From NCBI GenBank assembly GCA_964505785.1, contig CAZDJZ010000003.1:1-64000 (forward strand): a stretch of DNA of 64,000 nt. The letters run 5' to 3'. Both the position numbers and the translations under genes were made by a program. The stretch is from CAYRTV01 sp964505785 (GTDB taxonomy: Bacteria; Acidobacteriota; Aminicenantia; Aminicenantales; Aminicenantaceae). Positions 42,012 through 51,559 of the stretch are shown piece by piece (position 1 is the stretch's first letter; each line of letters opens with the position of its first letter). The notes beneath the pieces were generated by a model. That model searched no databases, was not told the origin of the DNA, and was given only the letters and a program-made list of their open reading frames with translations.

Positions 42012-42227
42012 ATGATGAAAATAATTCAATTTAACCTGAATGGGAAAAAAGCCGCCTTCCTCCACGCCAAACCCGACACCGCTGCTATTGCCGCAGCCCG
42101 TATTAGAGCCGAATATGATAATCCCCCTGAAGATCTCACCCCGGAAAATATTTTCACTCATTTGGAAGAATCCTCACCAGAAAAAGGGGAAACTGTTTTT
42201 GAAAATGGATCATTAGTTCGAAAATGA
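42012..42227 (+). CDS. small hypothetical protein
   Basis: 71 aa (70 from the second ATG), preceded by GGAGGGAC. Mixed alpha/beta sequence with an Ala-rich helix around 20-32 and an acidic C-terminal half. No family recognised. It lies between pieces of a dispersed repeat and ends inside a small hairpin. Confidence 0.45.
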   Translation: MMKIIQFNLNGKKAAFLHAKPDTAAIAAARIRAEYDNPPEDLTPENIFTHLEESSPEKGETVFENGSLVRK

Positions 42228-42366
42228 CCCGGAAGGGTCGTTCTGATTGAAGCAAAGGATCTTAGACTGCTTCGCCGATTTTTTAATCTGGTTTGAATCT
42301 TTAAATTTGACATTGCCAGGAGATGAGTGTTAAAAATCCTTATACCTATTTAAGGAGAATACATTA
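42228..42366. other. intergenic hairpin and leader of the S9 peptidase
   Basis: AATGACCC/GGGTCGTT hairpin around 42223-42242, a repeat remnant near 42250-42265, and AAGGAG at the end serving the next gene. Confidence 0.4.
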
Positions 42367-44553
42367 ATGCATAACCGGACCATTTTCGGCCTGATTTTAT
42401 TATGTTTTACAGCAACAGCTTGGACTCTGCCTTTCCAGGCTGAAGCTCTCCATAAACAACTGACCTATGAGCAAGTCTATGAAAACGCGAAACCAGGGCT
42501 TTTCGGCGATCTGAAGAGGATCGGAAAATGGCTCGATGATGATCACTATCTGCTCTGGGAGCAGGAAAATAATGATCCGCCTAAATGGCTGGCAGTCAAT
42601 GCCCATACCGGAAAGCAAGAGGTCTTTATCGATTACGGTTCCCTGCAGAAAGATTTTCCCAAAGGCCTCGATCCATCCCGGCATCTAGATGAAACCCATG
42701 ACTATTCCGGACTATTGTACAGCTTTAAGGGTGATATCTATTATTATGCCCTGCCGCAAAATGAATTCCGGCGATTGACCGCTACCTCTGCTGAAGAAAT
42801 GAATCCCACGCTTTCTCCGGACGGACGGTTTGCGGCTTATACCCGGGACCACAATCTTTATACCATAGATATTGAATCCGGCCTCGAGTATCAACTAACT
42901 TCGGATGGATCCGATACTCTTTATAACGGTTGGGCATCATGGGTTTATTATGAAGAGATATTAGGAAGAGGAAGCCGCTACCGGGCCTTTTGGTGGTCTC
43001 CGGACAGCAGCCGGCTGGCTTTCCTGAGATTTGACGATTCTCATGTTCCTGTCTTCCCGATATTTCACCATACAAAAGGCGTTCACGGGGAGCTGGAAAA
43101 AGAGCGGTATCCCAAGCCTGGAGACCCAAATCCTTATGTCAAACTGGGCATTGTCTCCGCCACCGGAGGAAAAGTGGTCTGGGCTGATATCGAAGAAAAA
43201 GCGGACCATTATGTGGCCTGGCCGTTTTGGGCCCGGGACAGCTCTACTTTAACGGTTCAATGGATGAACCGGGACCAGAACCACATCAAAATCTTAGCCG
43301 TTGATCCCGGCTCCGGGAAAACAGAAGATATTTATGAAGAAGAACAAAAAGCCTGGGTGGATTTTTTCGGGGATTTATATTTTTTTGAAGACGGCCGCGG
43401 TTTTCTTCTCCGCAGCGATCACGACGGATGGGCCCATCTCTATCTTTATGACTTAAGCGGAACATTGATACAAAGACTAACCCAAGGCCCTTGGGCTGTT
43501 ACTGGAATAGTTCAAGTGGATGAAGACAGCAGCCGGGTATATTTTCATGCCCGGAAGGATGCCGCAACAGAGAATCATCTTTTTATGGTCAATATGGACG
43601 GAAGCGGACTTGAGCGCCTGACACAGGAACCGGGTTATCACCGGTGTTCCCTTTCTCCGCAAGGGAAATACTTTATTGACACCTATTCCAACGTCCAAAC
43701 ACCCAGCCGCCAGGAGCTTCGCAAAGGAGACGGGCGCAGAGTCCGGGTGATTGCAGACAGCCGCACTGGAGAAATGGACCAGTACAAACTGGCACAAAAA
43801 GAATTATTGGAGCTTCCTACTCAGGATGGGTGGATTCTCCCGGGGTATTGGATCCTTCCCCCTGATTTTGATGAGAATAAACAATATCCGGTTCTTTTCA
43901 CCATTTACAGCGGCCCCGGTTCCAGCTCTGTTTCCAACACCTATCCTTCCCAATCCCAATTGTATTTTGCTCAAGAGGGGATTATTGTCTTCGCTCTCGA
44001 CCATCGCGGGTCCGGCCATTACGGAAAAAAAGGCATGGCCTGGGTGCACCGCAATCTCGGGAAATGGGAAATGCATGACTTAAGCGAAGCCGCTGAATGG
44101 CTCCGATCCAAACCCTTTATTGATAATCAAAAAATCGGAATCACCGGGGGAAGCTACGGCGGCTACACAACCTGTATGGCTTTGACATATGCCGCCGATT
44201 ATTTCACTCACGGCTACGCCCGGTCATCGGTTACCGATTGGGGGTTGTACGACACGGTCTATACGGAACGATACATGGACAGGCCTCAGGATAATCCGGA
44301 AGGATATAGGAACGGCTCTGTGATGACCCATGCCGAAAAGCTCAAAGGTGTACTGTATATGAGCCACGGCGCCATTGATGATAACGTTCACATGCAGAAT
44401 ACGGTCCAGCTTATCAGTAAATTTATGGACTTGGACAAAGAGTTTGAATTCATGATCTATCCAAACCAGCGTCATGGCTTCAGCGGAAAAAAACGGAGTC
44501 ACTCCAACCGGCATTATGTTAATTTTTGGTTTCATCACTTCTTAAACCGCTGA
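42367..44553 (+). CDS. secreted S9 family peptidase (dipeptidyl peptidase IV type)
   Basis: 728 aa. A signal peptide (about 1-26, ending near QAEA) implies export. Residues about 40-490 form the DPP-IV beta-propeller and 515-728 the hydrolase. The nucleophile is in GGSYGGY (Ser about 596), Asp in GAIDDNVH and His in NQRHGFSG. The family removes N-terminal dipeptides, often X-Pro, from peptides in the periplasm. Suggests a peptide-using lifestyle. Confidence 0.93.
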   Translation: MHNRTIFGLILLCFTATAWTLPFQAEALHKQLTYEQVYENAKPGLFGDLKRIGKWLDDDHYLLWEQENNDPPKWLAVNAHTGKQEVFIDYGSLQKDFPKGLDPSRHLDETHDYSGLLYSFKGDIYYYALPQNEFRRLTATSAEEMNPTLSPDGRFAAYTRDHNLYTIDIESGLEYQLTSDGSDTLYNGWASWVYYEEILGRGSRYRAFWWSPDSSRLAFLRFDDSHVPVFPIFHHTKGVHGELEKERYPKPGDPNPYVKLGIVSATGGKVVWADIEEKADHYVAWPFWARDSSTLTVQWMNRDQNHIKILAVDPGSGKTEDIYEEEQKAWVDFFGDLYFFEDGRGFLLRSDHDGWAHLYLYDLSGTLIQRLTQGPWAVTGIVQVDEDSSRVYFHARKDAATENHLFMVNMDGSGLERLTQEPGYHRCSLSPQGKYFIDTYSNVQTPSRQELRKGDGRRVRVIADSRTGEMDQYKLAQKELLELPTQDGWILPGYWILPPDFDENKQYPVLFTIYSGPGSSSVSNTYPSQSQLYFAQEGIIVFALDHRGSGHYGKKGMAWVHRNLGKWEMHDLSEAAEWLRSKPFIDNQKIGITGGSYGGYTTCMALTYAADYFTHGYARSSVTDWGLYDTVYTERYMDRPQDNPEGYRNGSVMTHAEKLKGVLYMSHGAIDDNVHMQNTVQLISKFMDLDKEFEFMIYPNQRHGFSGKKRSHSNRHYVNFWFHHFLNR

Positions 44554-44557
44554 TTTC

Positions 44558-45463
44558 ATGGAGAATGATTTTACCAACCCGCCGGCATGCCCCGCTTGTG
44601 GTTCCCTATCATTTATGCCTTGGCGGCGGGGACAAGTCAACCACGGCTTTATCGGCCCGGACGATATCAAAATCACGGACAAAGAATACGGCCGCACCTG
44701 GGATCTTTCAATTTGTAAAAACTGCAGGCATGTTTTTGCCGACCCTATGCCGACACCGTCATTCATCAACCGTCTTTACAGCCAAATCGAGGATCCCCTC
44801 TATCAAGAAGAATCCAAGGGCCGGGAAAAAAATTTCGAACCTATTCTCGATTTTCTGGGAAAGCTGCATCCAGGCCGTGGAATCCTGTTTGATATTGGGG
44901 CCGCCACGGGTATTCTTCTCAATTCAGCCCGGAAAAAAGGATGGATTGCGGACGGGATCGAACCAAGTTCATGGGCAGTGGCTGCGGCTGCAAAAAATTA
45001 CGGCCTGGCTATCCGGCATAGCGATTTTGAAACCGCTCCTCTTCCGGAAAAAAAATATACAGCCGCAACCATGGTCGATTTTATCGAACATATACCTGAT
45101 CCCCAGGCTGCGATCATCAAAGCCGGGAAAATTCTGACTTCAAGCGGAACACTCTGTTTGGTTACACCGGACCTGTCCAGCTTCATTTCCCGGACCGCAG
45201 GGAAAAAATGGTGGCATCTCCGCCCGGCCCATCTCCATTATTTCAATCCTGAAAGCTTGGTTTCTCTTTTGAAAAGAAACGGATTTGCGATTATAAAAAT
45301 CCGCAGGTATGCCTGGACATTCAGTGCACACTATTTAATATCCAGGCTTTCCTGGTTAAATTTTTTATTAAAAAATCAAAAACTGGCTTCTTTTTGGAAG
45401 TCAATTCCGATAAAATTAAACTTCGGTGATTCTCTAGAAGTTTATGCCAGGAAAATGAAATGA
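44558..45463 (+). CDS. class I SAM-dependent methyltransferase with zinc-ribbon head
   Basis: 301 aa. N-terminal Cys pairs CPACGS and CKNCRH form a probable zinc ribbon, followed by a methyltransferase domain with FDIGAATGILL (about 108), MVDFIEHIPDP and a C-terminal helical part. Members often modify sugars or lipid intermediates. Overlaps the prenyltransferase gene by 4 bases, so a joint role in lipid or envelope metabolism is plausible. Confidence 0.82.
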   Translation: MENDFTNPPACPACGSLSFMPWRRGQVNHGFIGPDDIKITDKEYGRTWDLSICKNCRHVFADPMPTPSFINRLYSQIEDPLYQEESKGREKNFEPILDFLGKLHPGRGILFDIGAATGILLNSARKKGWIADGIEPSSWAVAAAAKNYGLAIRHSDFETAPLPEKKYTAATMVDFIEHIPDPQAAIIKAGKILTSSGTLCLVTPDLSSFISRTAGKKWWHLRPAHLHYFNPESLVSLLKRNGFAIIKIRRYAWTFSAHYLISRLSWLNFLLKNQKLASFWKSIPIKLNFGDSLEVYARKMK

Positions 45464-46368
45464 AAACATACTTGGAAGCCATGCGCCCGGGCCGATGGCC
45501 TCGCAGCCTGGCTGTATTTGTCGGCAGCGCCGCATTTTTTTTTCTTCACCGGAATTTGACTGAAGATATGGCATGGACATCCATTCTGCTGCGGAGCGGC
45601 ATGATTTTTTTTCTGACCTGGGCTATTTCAACCACAAATTATATCGTCAATGAAATCGTAGATGCCCCTTTTGATATTCATCATCCCGTCAAAAAAAACC
45701 GACCGCTTATCCGGGGTGATATCAAAAAAATTCCCTTTCTATTTATTGGGGCCGCTTTAACCTTGTTCAGCTTGACTGCAGCGTTTTTGTTATTCAACCG
45801 GCCTTTCTTTTTTTCTTTATCCGCTTTGCTTATCGCAGGTTTTGTTTATAATCTCCCCCCTCTAAGAACGAAAGATATTCCTTTTCTGGATTCCATTTCT
45901 GAGTCCGCCAACAATCCCATCCGTTTTCTCATTGGATGGTATGCATTCGCGTCCGCAAGCGAATTTCCTCCGTTGTCCCTTCTGATCAGCTGGTGGGCAT
46001 TCGGAAATTTTCTCATGGTGGCCAAACGCCTTTCTGAATTCCGCATGCTCAAGGGAAAAGCAGGGGATTACCGTTCTTCATTAAATAAATACACAATCAC
46101 CTCCCTGGTCACAGGCATGATCTTAAGCAGCCTGGTTTTTTTTCTGGCATATTTTCTTTTTGCCGTTAATTATAAAATTCAATCCTTTATCTATCTTTCT
46201 CCTCTGCTTCTGATCTATTTCGGATTGTTTTTTAGAAAAACACTGCAAAAAAATGAAGTTCTGGACGAGCCGGAACAGCTCATGCGTAAACCAGGGTTTG
46301 CTCTGATTACCCTCGCCCTGCTTGCTGTTTATCTCATTGCCTTTCTCATTGACCAAGTCCATCAATAA
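45460..46368 (+). CDS. UbiA-family prenyltransferase
   Basis: 302 aa with about eight hydrophobic segments. The Asp-rich motif region NYIVNEIVDAPFDIHHPVKK followed by NRPLIRGD matches the UbiA group that includes decaprenyl-phosphate phosphoribosyltransferases. It attaches a polyprenyl chain to an acceptor in the inner membrane. Acceptor cannot be decided here. Confidence 0.82.
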   Translation: MKTYLEAMRPGRWPRSLAVFVGSAAFFFLHRNLTEDMAWTSILLRSGMIFFLTWAISTTNYIVNEIVDAPFDIHHPVKKNRPLIRGDIKKIPFLFIGAALTLFSLTAAFLLFNRPFFFSLSALLIAGFVYNLPPLRTKDIPFLDSISESANNPIRFLIGWYAFASASEFPPLSLLISWWAFGNFLMVAKRLSEFRMLKGKAGDYRSSLNKYTITSLVTGMILSSLVFFLAYFLFAVNYKIQSFIYLSPLLLIYFGLFFRKTLQKNEVLDEPEQLMRKPGFALITLALLAVYLIAFLIDQVHQ

Positions 46369-46403
46369 AAATAATGATTTTTACTTTTTACTTTTTACAT
46401 GAT

Positions 46404-46496
46404 AACCTGGATTATTCACGGGCCGAGACTGCCGCTCGCTGATAAAAATGAAATTGCAAAAACATCGCAATTTTTTATGAATACCCGGCTGGGCTA
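46404..46496 (+). repeat. MITE-like dispersed repeat, copy 4 (compact)
   Basis: Starts AACCTGGATTATTCACGGGC and ends TTTATGAATACCCGGCTGGGC, with AAATTGC and GCAATTTTTT inside. It appears to be the two termini of the element with the centre deleted. A TTTTTACTTTTTAC tract precedes it. Confidence 0.6.
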
Positions 46497-46527
46497 AGTT
46501 ACTTTTGATAATCCGGGGAGGACATGC

Positions 46528-47175
46528 ATGCAGCATTTGGAAATCGCATTAAAACTCCTGCTGGCTATTGCTTTGAGCGGACTGATAGGACTGGAACGTG
46601 AATCCAGTCAAAAACCTGCCGGTTTTCGTACGCATATTCTCATCTGCCTTGGATCGGCTATGATGATGGTCCTTTCCGGCCTGGTTTTAGAGGGACAGGA
46701 AAATCATGGAGGCGATGTGGTCCGGATTGCAGCCGGAGTTATCACTGGAATCGGTTTTATGGGAGCAGGAACCATTATCATTTCCCGGGGAATGATCATA
46801 GGGCTTACCACGGCTGCTGCCTTATGGGCTGTCGCCGGACTAGGCCTGGTGATCGGGGGCGGTTATTATCTCGAAGCTTTCATTTTCACCGCTTGTGTTT
46901 TGTTGGCCTTGGTAGGTTTCGGCTACTTTGAAGAACAGCATCTGAAAAAAACCATGTTTCGCTACACCATCAAAACTGAGCAATCAACACATATTTTGGT
47001 GGATATCAAAAAAATTGCGATGCACGAGGGAATAAAATTCCAGGAAATAACCTTGAGGCGCGAAAAAGACCGCTCTATTGTCTTGATCACATTTCCTGCT
47101 TCAGAAGAAGAAGAAAACAAATTCAACCATAGTCTTTCCAGTATTGAAGAGATCAAGGAAATAAAAATTGAGTAA
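46528..47175 (+). CDS. MgtC/SapB family membrane protein
   Basis: 215 aa. The N-terminal MgtC domain has LSGLIGLERE, GFRTHILICLGSAMMMVLS and GAGTIIISRG and about four or five helices. A C-terminal cytosolic ACT-like tail is present (about 150-215). MgtC proteins inhibit ATP synthase or help under low magnesium; the role in free-living species is uncertain. Start has GGGGAGGA. Confidence 0.9.
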   Translation: MQHLEIALKLLLAIALSGLIGLERESSQKPAGFRTHILICLGSAMMMVLSGLVLEGQENHGGDVVRIAAGVITGIGFMGAGTIIISRGMIIGLTTAAALWAVAGLGLVIGGGYYLEAFIFTACVLLALVGFGYFEEQHLKKTMFRYTIKTEQSTHILVDIKKIAMHEGIKFQEITLRREKDRSIVLITFPASEEEENKFNHSLSSIEEIKEIKIE

Positions 47176-47800
47176 TCCTAATCCCGCATTAATGCTGGCC
47201 ACGACCAATACCGGAAAAGTCAAGGAAATGCACTCGTTTTTCCGGGAGCTCCAACTCCGGATATATTCTCTGCAGGACGCCGGCATCAAGAAAGTTTATG
47301 AGGAAAGAGGGAAAACCTTTATGGAGAACGCCAGGGGCAAAAGTCTTTTTTACAGTAAAGATTGGCCGGGTTTGACTCTGGGTGAAGACTCCGGTTTAAT
47401 GGTGGATGAACTGAATGGCGTTCCCGGCGTATATTCCGCAAGGTTTGCGGGACCGGAAGCAACCGATGAAGAAAATATCCGAAAATTGCTGAAACTCCTC
47501 CATAATCTTCCCGCCCATAAACGAAAAGCACGCTTTGTTTCCAGTATGGTTCTTTCAAAAGAAGGAAAAATTATTCATGAAATTGAAAAAAACGTCAGAG
47601 GACGTATCCTAGAGCATCCTGAGGGAGATCATGGTTTCGGTTATGATCCGGTTTTCTTTTATCCCCCATTTGGAAAAACCTTCGCACAGATTGATCCGCG
47701 GGAAAAAAATCTTGTCAGCCACCGCGGAAAGGCCCTGCAGGCTTTAAAGGATGTGCTTATCCGTCAACTTCCATATCCGTCCTGGGACAGGAAGATGTAA
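47168..47800 (+). CDS. rdgB: non-canonical purine NTP pyrophosphatase (RdgB/HAM1)
   Basis: 210 aa from TTG at 47168 (AAGGAA upstream); ATG at 47192 is the alternative and gives 202 aa starting MLATTNTGK. Motifs: TNTGKVKEM, GEDSGLMVDELNG, FGYDPVF and SHRGKALQAL. It hydrolyses dITP/XTP to monophosphates, preventing mutagenic incorporation. Overlaps mgtC by 8 bases. Confidence 0.93.
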   Translation: MSNPNPALMLATTNTGKVKEMHSFFRELQLRIYSLQDAGIKKVYEERGKTFMENARGKSLFYSKDWPGLTLGEDSGLMVDELNGVPGVYSARFAGPEATDEENIRKLLKLLHNLPAHKRKARFVSSMVLSKEGKIIHEIEKNVRGRILEHPEGDHGFGYDPVFFYPPFGKTFAQIDPREKNLVSHRGKALQALKDVLIRQLPYPSWDRKM

Positions 47801-47918
47801 GCCCCCGTTGTCCTAAGACAGAAAGTATCATCATTTTTTCTTTTTTAATATCAATACTTTAGCACAAAAATAAATCCTGGCATGCCTTTTGCTGTATATA
47901 GGGCGAAAGGAGGCTTTC

Positions 47919-48221
47919 ATGAATCAAACAATGTCCAAACTTTTTGCTGTGATCATGGTCGTTGTATTAACGGCCGCTTTGATGCCGGCGGGCGCTGCCG
48001 CAGAATTTTCGGCTGAAACAATTAACATCAATACCGCCGGCTCCGCGGAGCTTCAGCAGCTCCCGAGGATCGGGCCCAAAGTCGCCCAAAGAATTCTTGA
48101 TTACCGCGAACAAAACGGAAAATTCGACAAGATCGAAGACTTGATGAAAGTGCGCGGAATTGGGGAAAAAACGTTCGAAGGCTTAAAAAATCTCATAAGC
48201 GTGGGCTCCGATTCCAAGTAA
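47919..48221 (+). CDS. ComEA-like helix-hairpin-helix protein
   Basis: 100 aa from the ATG at 47919 (GAAAGGAGG upstream). A signal peptide (about 1-32) is followed by a double helix-hairpin-helix: ININTAGSAELQQLPRIG and KVRGIGEKTFEGL. ComEA binds DNA during uptake in competent bacteria; short secreted homologues are also common without proven competence. DprA is encoded nearby. Confidence 0.88.
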   Translation: MNQTMSKLFAVIMVVVLTAALMPAGAAAEFSAETININTAGSAELQQLPRIGPKVAQRILDYREQNGKFDKIEDLMKVRGIGEKTFEGLKNLISVGSDSK

Positions 48222-48227
48222 AAACAA

Positions 48228-48258
48228 GGGGGGAGGAGAAATCCTTCCCCCGCTTTTT
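48228..48258 (+). terminator. intrinsic terminator after the comEA-like gene
   Basis: GGGGGGAGGA (48228-48237) and TCCTTCCCCC (48242-48251) form a strong stem with a short loop, followed by GCTTTTT. Confidence 0.88.
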
Positions 48259-48302
48259 ATCATGTTCATTACCCGGCGGTAAACCATGAAAATCAATTCT
48301 GA

Positions 48303-48398
48303 AGCCTGAATTATTCACAGGCCGGGATTGCCGCAGATTTGAGGTGAAGTCCAATAAGCTGTGGACTTTCATACAATATTGCTTCGGGACGATTATGA
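48303..48398 (+). repeat. MITE-like dispersed repeat, copy 5 (partial)
   Basis: AGCCTGAATTATTCACAGGC and GGGATTGCCGCAGA match the 5' part of the family, then the sequence diverges, with GCTTCGGGACGAT near the end. It lies between the terminator and the xerC stop. Confidence 0.5.
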
Positions 48399-48400
48399 TT

Positions 48401-49285
48401 TCAAGACCGGGGATGGCTTTTTTTATATACGTCCAGAAGCTGTTTTAAATCCAGATGGGTGTATTTTTGAGTCGTAGAAAGGCTTTCATGTCCCAGTAGT
48501 TCCTGGATCACACGCAGATCCGCTCCCCGGCTGAGGAGATGGGAAGCAAAAGAATGGCGCAGGGAATGAGGACTGATCTTCCGCTTAACGGCTGTCTTCT
48601 GAAGATAGTGATTCACCTTTCGCTGAACAGACCGGACACTCAGTCGCTGGCCGCGGTTGTTTAAGAACAACGCATCCTTGTCGATTTCCCCCTCATGTAT
48701 CCGGTAACGGTTTTGGATATATTCACGCAAAACATCCTCCGCCTTCTTACCGAAAGGCACCAGCCGTTCTTTTTTACCCTTTCCTCTGACACGGATCAAC
48801 CGTTCACCGGTGTGAATGTCATCCAGATTCATCCCCACAAGTTCACTCACACGCACTCCGGTAGCATATAACAGTTCCATCATCGCCCGGTCACGAATTC
48901 GCAAAGGATCATTGCCCGGCGGAATGTCCAAAAACGCCGCTGTTTCTTCCTCGGACAAAAAAGACGGAACATTTTTATCCTGCTTGGGAGTGCTGACCAC
49001 TTTCGCCGGATTCTCTTCTATCCATTTTTTCTGGAGGCAATACTGATAAAATGACCGGATTGCAGCGAGCTTCCTTGCGATAGTGGATTTCTTAAAACGC
49101 ATCTGATAAAGAGAGGCCAGGAAACCCCGGATAATGACATTATCCGCAGAATCAAAAGATGTTTTCCTTTCAGATAAGTATATCCCGAACTGTTCAAGGT
49201 CTCTGCGGTAGTTATTCAGGGTATGGATAGAGGCGTTTTTCTCATAACGCAAATAGTCCAGGAAAGAATCCCGCTGCTTTTTCAC
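48401..49285 (-). CDS. xerC: tyrosine recombinase XerC
   Basis: 294 aa. SAM-like N-terminal core-binding domain (LDYLRYEKNASIHTLNNY) and catalytic domain with Arg in ATGVRVSEL, Lys in GKGKKERLVPF, HSLRHSFASHLL, LGHESLS and the nucleophile Tyr in TTQKYTHL. It resolves chromosome dimers at dif with a partner recombinase. Located 21 bases from topA in the same direction, a common arrangement. Confidence 0.93.
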   Translation of the reverse strand: MKKQRDSFLDYLRYEKNASIHTLNNYRRDLEQFGIYLSERKTSFDSADNVIIRGFLASLYQMRFKKSTIARKLAAIRSFYQYCLQKKWIEENPAKVVSTPKQDKNVPSFLSEEETAAFLDIPPGNDPLRIRDRAMMELLYATGVRVSELVGMNLDDIHTGERLIRVRGKGKKERLVPFGKKAEDVLREYIQNRYRIHEGEIDKDALFLNNRGQRLSVRSVQRKVNHYLQKTAVKRKISPHSLRHSFASHLLSRGADLRVIQELLGHESLSTTQKYTHLDLKQLLDVYKKSHPRS

Positions 49286-49306
49286 TGTCTATATTCCGCC
49301 GGAAAA

Positions 49307-51559
49307 TCAGGAGTTTTTTTCTTCTCCCGCCGGCGTTTCCGTCTCCTCTTCCTCCAATATTTGCTTAAAAGAACATTTATCGTTGCTGCAGTAAAGAAAA
49401 GGGTTTTTCCCTGCCGGCTTTTTCTTCAGCAAAAAATGCCGTTCGCACTCGGGACAAGACTTTTCAACCGGTTCGTCCCATGAGGCGAATTTGCACTTCG
49501 GATAATTGCTGCATCCGGTAAAAAATTTTCCTTTCCTGGTTTTCCGTTTAACCAAGGTACCGCCGCAATCCGGGCAGCGGATTCCTGTTTCCCGTATTTC
49601 TTTTTTTATATATTTACACTCGGGATAATTCGAGCATGCTGCAAAACTTCCATAACGGCCCTGCCTCATTACCAATTGAGATCCGCATTTAGGACATGTT
49701 TCTTCCAGAGGTTTGGGTTCTTTCTTATCCAGGCTTTTTTTATAATCACATTCAGGATATCCGCTGCATGCTTTGAACTTTCCATAACGCCCGGATTTGA
49801 TCACCAGGTTCTTTCCGCATTTTGGACATTTTTCTTCTGTAGGAATACCCTGCTTTTTTATTCCTTCTTTTTTTTCCGCTTCTTTTAGATCCTTGTCTAA
49901 TAAAGCGTTATATGATTTCAAATATTCCTGCCAATTCTTTTCGCCTTCACTGATCCTGTCCAGGTTTTCTTCTAATTTTGCTGTAAATTTGAACTGAAGC
50001 AAATCAGGAAAATTCTCAACCAGATAATCATTGACATATAACCCAACCTCGGTCGGAATAAAACGGCCTTTTTCCCGCAGTACATACGCCCTGTTCTGAA
50101 TAGTGGCTATGATTGGAGCATAAGTGCTGGGCCGGCCGATCCCTTTAGCCTCCAGCTCTTTTACAAGGCTTCCCTCTGTGTAACGGGGCGGGGGCTGAGT
50201 AAAATTTTGTTTGGTTTCCAATTCTTCCAGTTTAAGTTTTTCACCCTTTTTCACTTGGGGCAATATTTTATCTTTATCAGAAGAAAGCCGGCTTGAACCG
50301 GAATAAACCGCCAAGAAACCGGGAAATTTAATGACTTCACCTTTGGCGGAAAAAAAATAATCCCCGGCCCTGATGTCGAAATCAGTTGCCTCTATACGGG
50401 CAGAGCTCATTTGAGAAGCAACAAAGCGTTTATATATCATGGAGTAGAGCTTAAACAAGTCCGTGCTGAGAAATGGCTTGATTTTTTCCGGAGTCAAATC
50501 CACTAAGGTTGGGCGGATAGCTTCATGTGCATCCTGTGTTTTCTTCTTGCTTTTATAACCCCTTGGGGATTTCGGCACATATTCTTTTCCATACATGCCG
50601 GTGATCTGGTCCCGGACCTTTTTTACCGCTTCGCTGGAAACCCGGAAGGAATCGGTCCGCATATATGTTATCAGCCCCACCAGCCCCCTGTCTCCGATTT
50701 CCATGCCTTCATACAACTTTTGAGCGAGGGTCATGGTTTTCTTGACGGAAAACCGGTTTAAGCGGAAGCTGTCCTGCTGCAGAGAGCTTGTGATATAGGG
50801 AGGCTGCGGATTTTTCTTTCTTTGCCTCACTTTTAAATCGTAAAGAAAAAAATCGGATTTCTTCAATTCTTCTTCGATTTTACGGGCTGATTTTTCATTC
50901 TGGATTTTGATTTTCTTCCCGCCGGATTTTTCAAGCTTGGCGGTGAAAGAGGGGGGAGCTGAAGCACGCAGCAAAGCGGCGATAGTCCAGTATTCTTCTT
51001 GTTTGAAATCCTGAATTTCCCTTTCCCGTTCACAAATCAAGCGCAGTGCAACGGACTGAACCCGGCCGGCGCTGAGGCCTCGTCCAATTTTCTTCCATAG
51101 AAGCGGACTGATCCGGTAACCCACCAGCCGGTCCAGAATTCTTCTCGCTTGTTGTGCGTTGATTTTATCTTCATCCAGATCATGTTTTTGCTTTAATGCT
51201 TCCTGGACCGCTCCCTTTGTAATCTCATTGAAAAGAATCCGGTGGATATTTGAATTATAATCCTTTAGAATTTCGGACAGGTGCCAGCAAATCGCTTCTC
51301 CCTCCCGGTCGGGGTCCGCAGCCAAAAGAATAGCATCGCTTTTTTTGGCTTCTTTCTGAAGCTTGGACACCAAATCTTTCCTTTTGGGTAAAATTTTATA
51401 TCGGGGATGAAATCCGTCCTCTATGTCAACCCCCAGCGTCGTTTTGGGTAAATCCCGGATATGCCCCATAGAGGCTTTAACCTCGTAATCCGGTCCCAGA
51501 TACCTGTTAACCGTTTTGGCTTTCGCAGGAGATTCAACTACAACTAAGTTCTTTGCCAT
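49307..51559 (-). CDS. topA: DNA topoisomerase I
   Basis: 750 aa. TOPRIM domain VVVESPAKAKTVNRYLG and DPDREGEA, catalytic Tyr in GLITYMRTDS, and four C-terminal Cys4 zinc ribbons (CPKCGKN, CPKCGSQ, CPDCGGT, CPECERH). It relaxes negative supercoils. The start codon abuts the dprA stop. Confidence 0.97.
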   Translation of the reverse strand: MAKNLVVVESPAKAKTVNRYLGPDYEVKASMGHIRDLPKTTLGVDIEDGFHPRYKILPKRKDLVSKLQKEAKKSDAILLAADPDREGEAICWHLSEILKDYNSNIHRILFNEITKGAVQEALKQKHDLDEDKINAQQARRILDRLVGYRISPLLWKKIGRGLSAGRVQSVALRLICEREREIQDFKQEEYWTIAALLRASAPPSFTAKLEKSGGKKIKIQNEKSARKIEEELKKSDFFLYDLKVRQRKKNPQPPYITSSLQQDSFRLNRFSVKKTMTLAQKLYEGMEIGDRGLVGLITYMRTDSFRVSSEAVKKVRDQITGMYGKEYVPKSPRGYKSKKKTQDAHEAIRPTLVDLTPEKIKPFLSTDLFKLYSMIYKRFVASQMSSARIEATDFDIRAGDYFFSAKGEVIKFPGFLAVYSGSSRLSSDKDKILPQVKKGEKLKLEELETKQNFTQPPPRYTEGSLVKELEAKGIGRPSTYAPIIATIQNRAYVLREKGRFIPTEVGLYVNDYLVENFPDLLQFKFTAKLEENLDRISEGEKNWQEYLKSYNALLDKDLKEAEKKEGIKKQGIPTEEKCPKCGKNLVIKSGRYGKFKACSGYPECDYKKSLDKKEPKPLEETCPKCGSQLVMRQGRYGSFAACSNYPECKYIKKEIRETGIRCPDCGGTLVKRKTRKGKFFTGCSNYPKCKFASWDEPVEKSCPECERHFLLKKKPAGKNPFLYCSNDKCSFKQILEEEETETPAGEEKNS

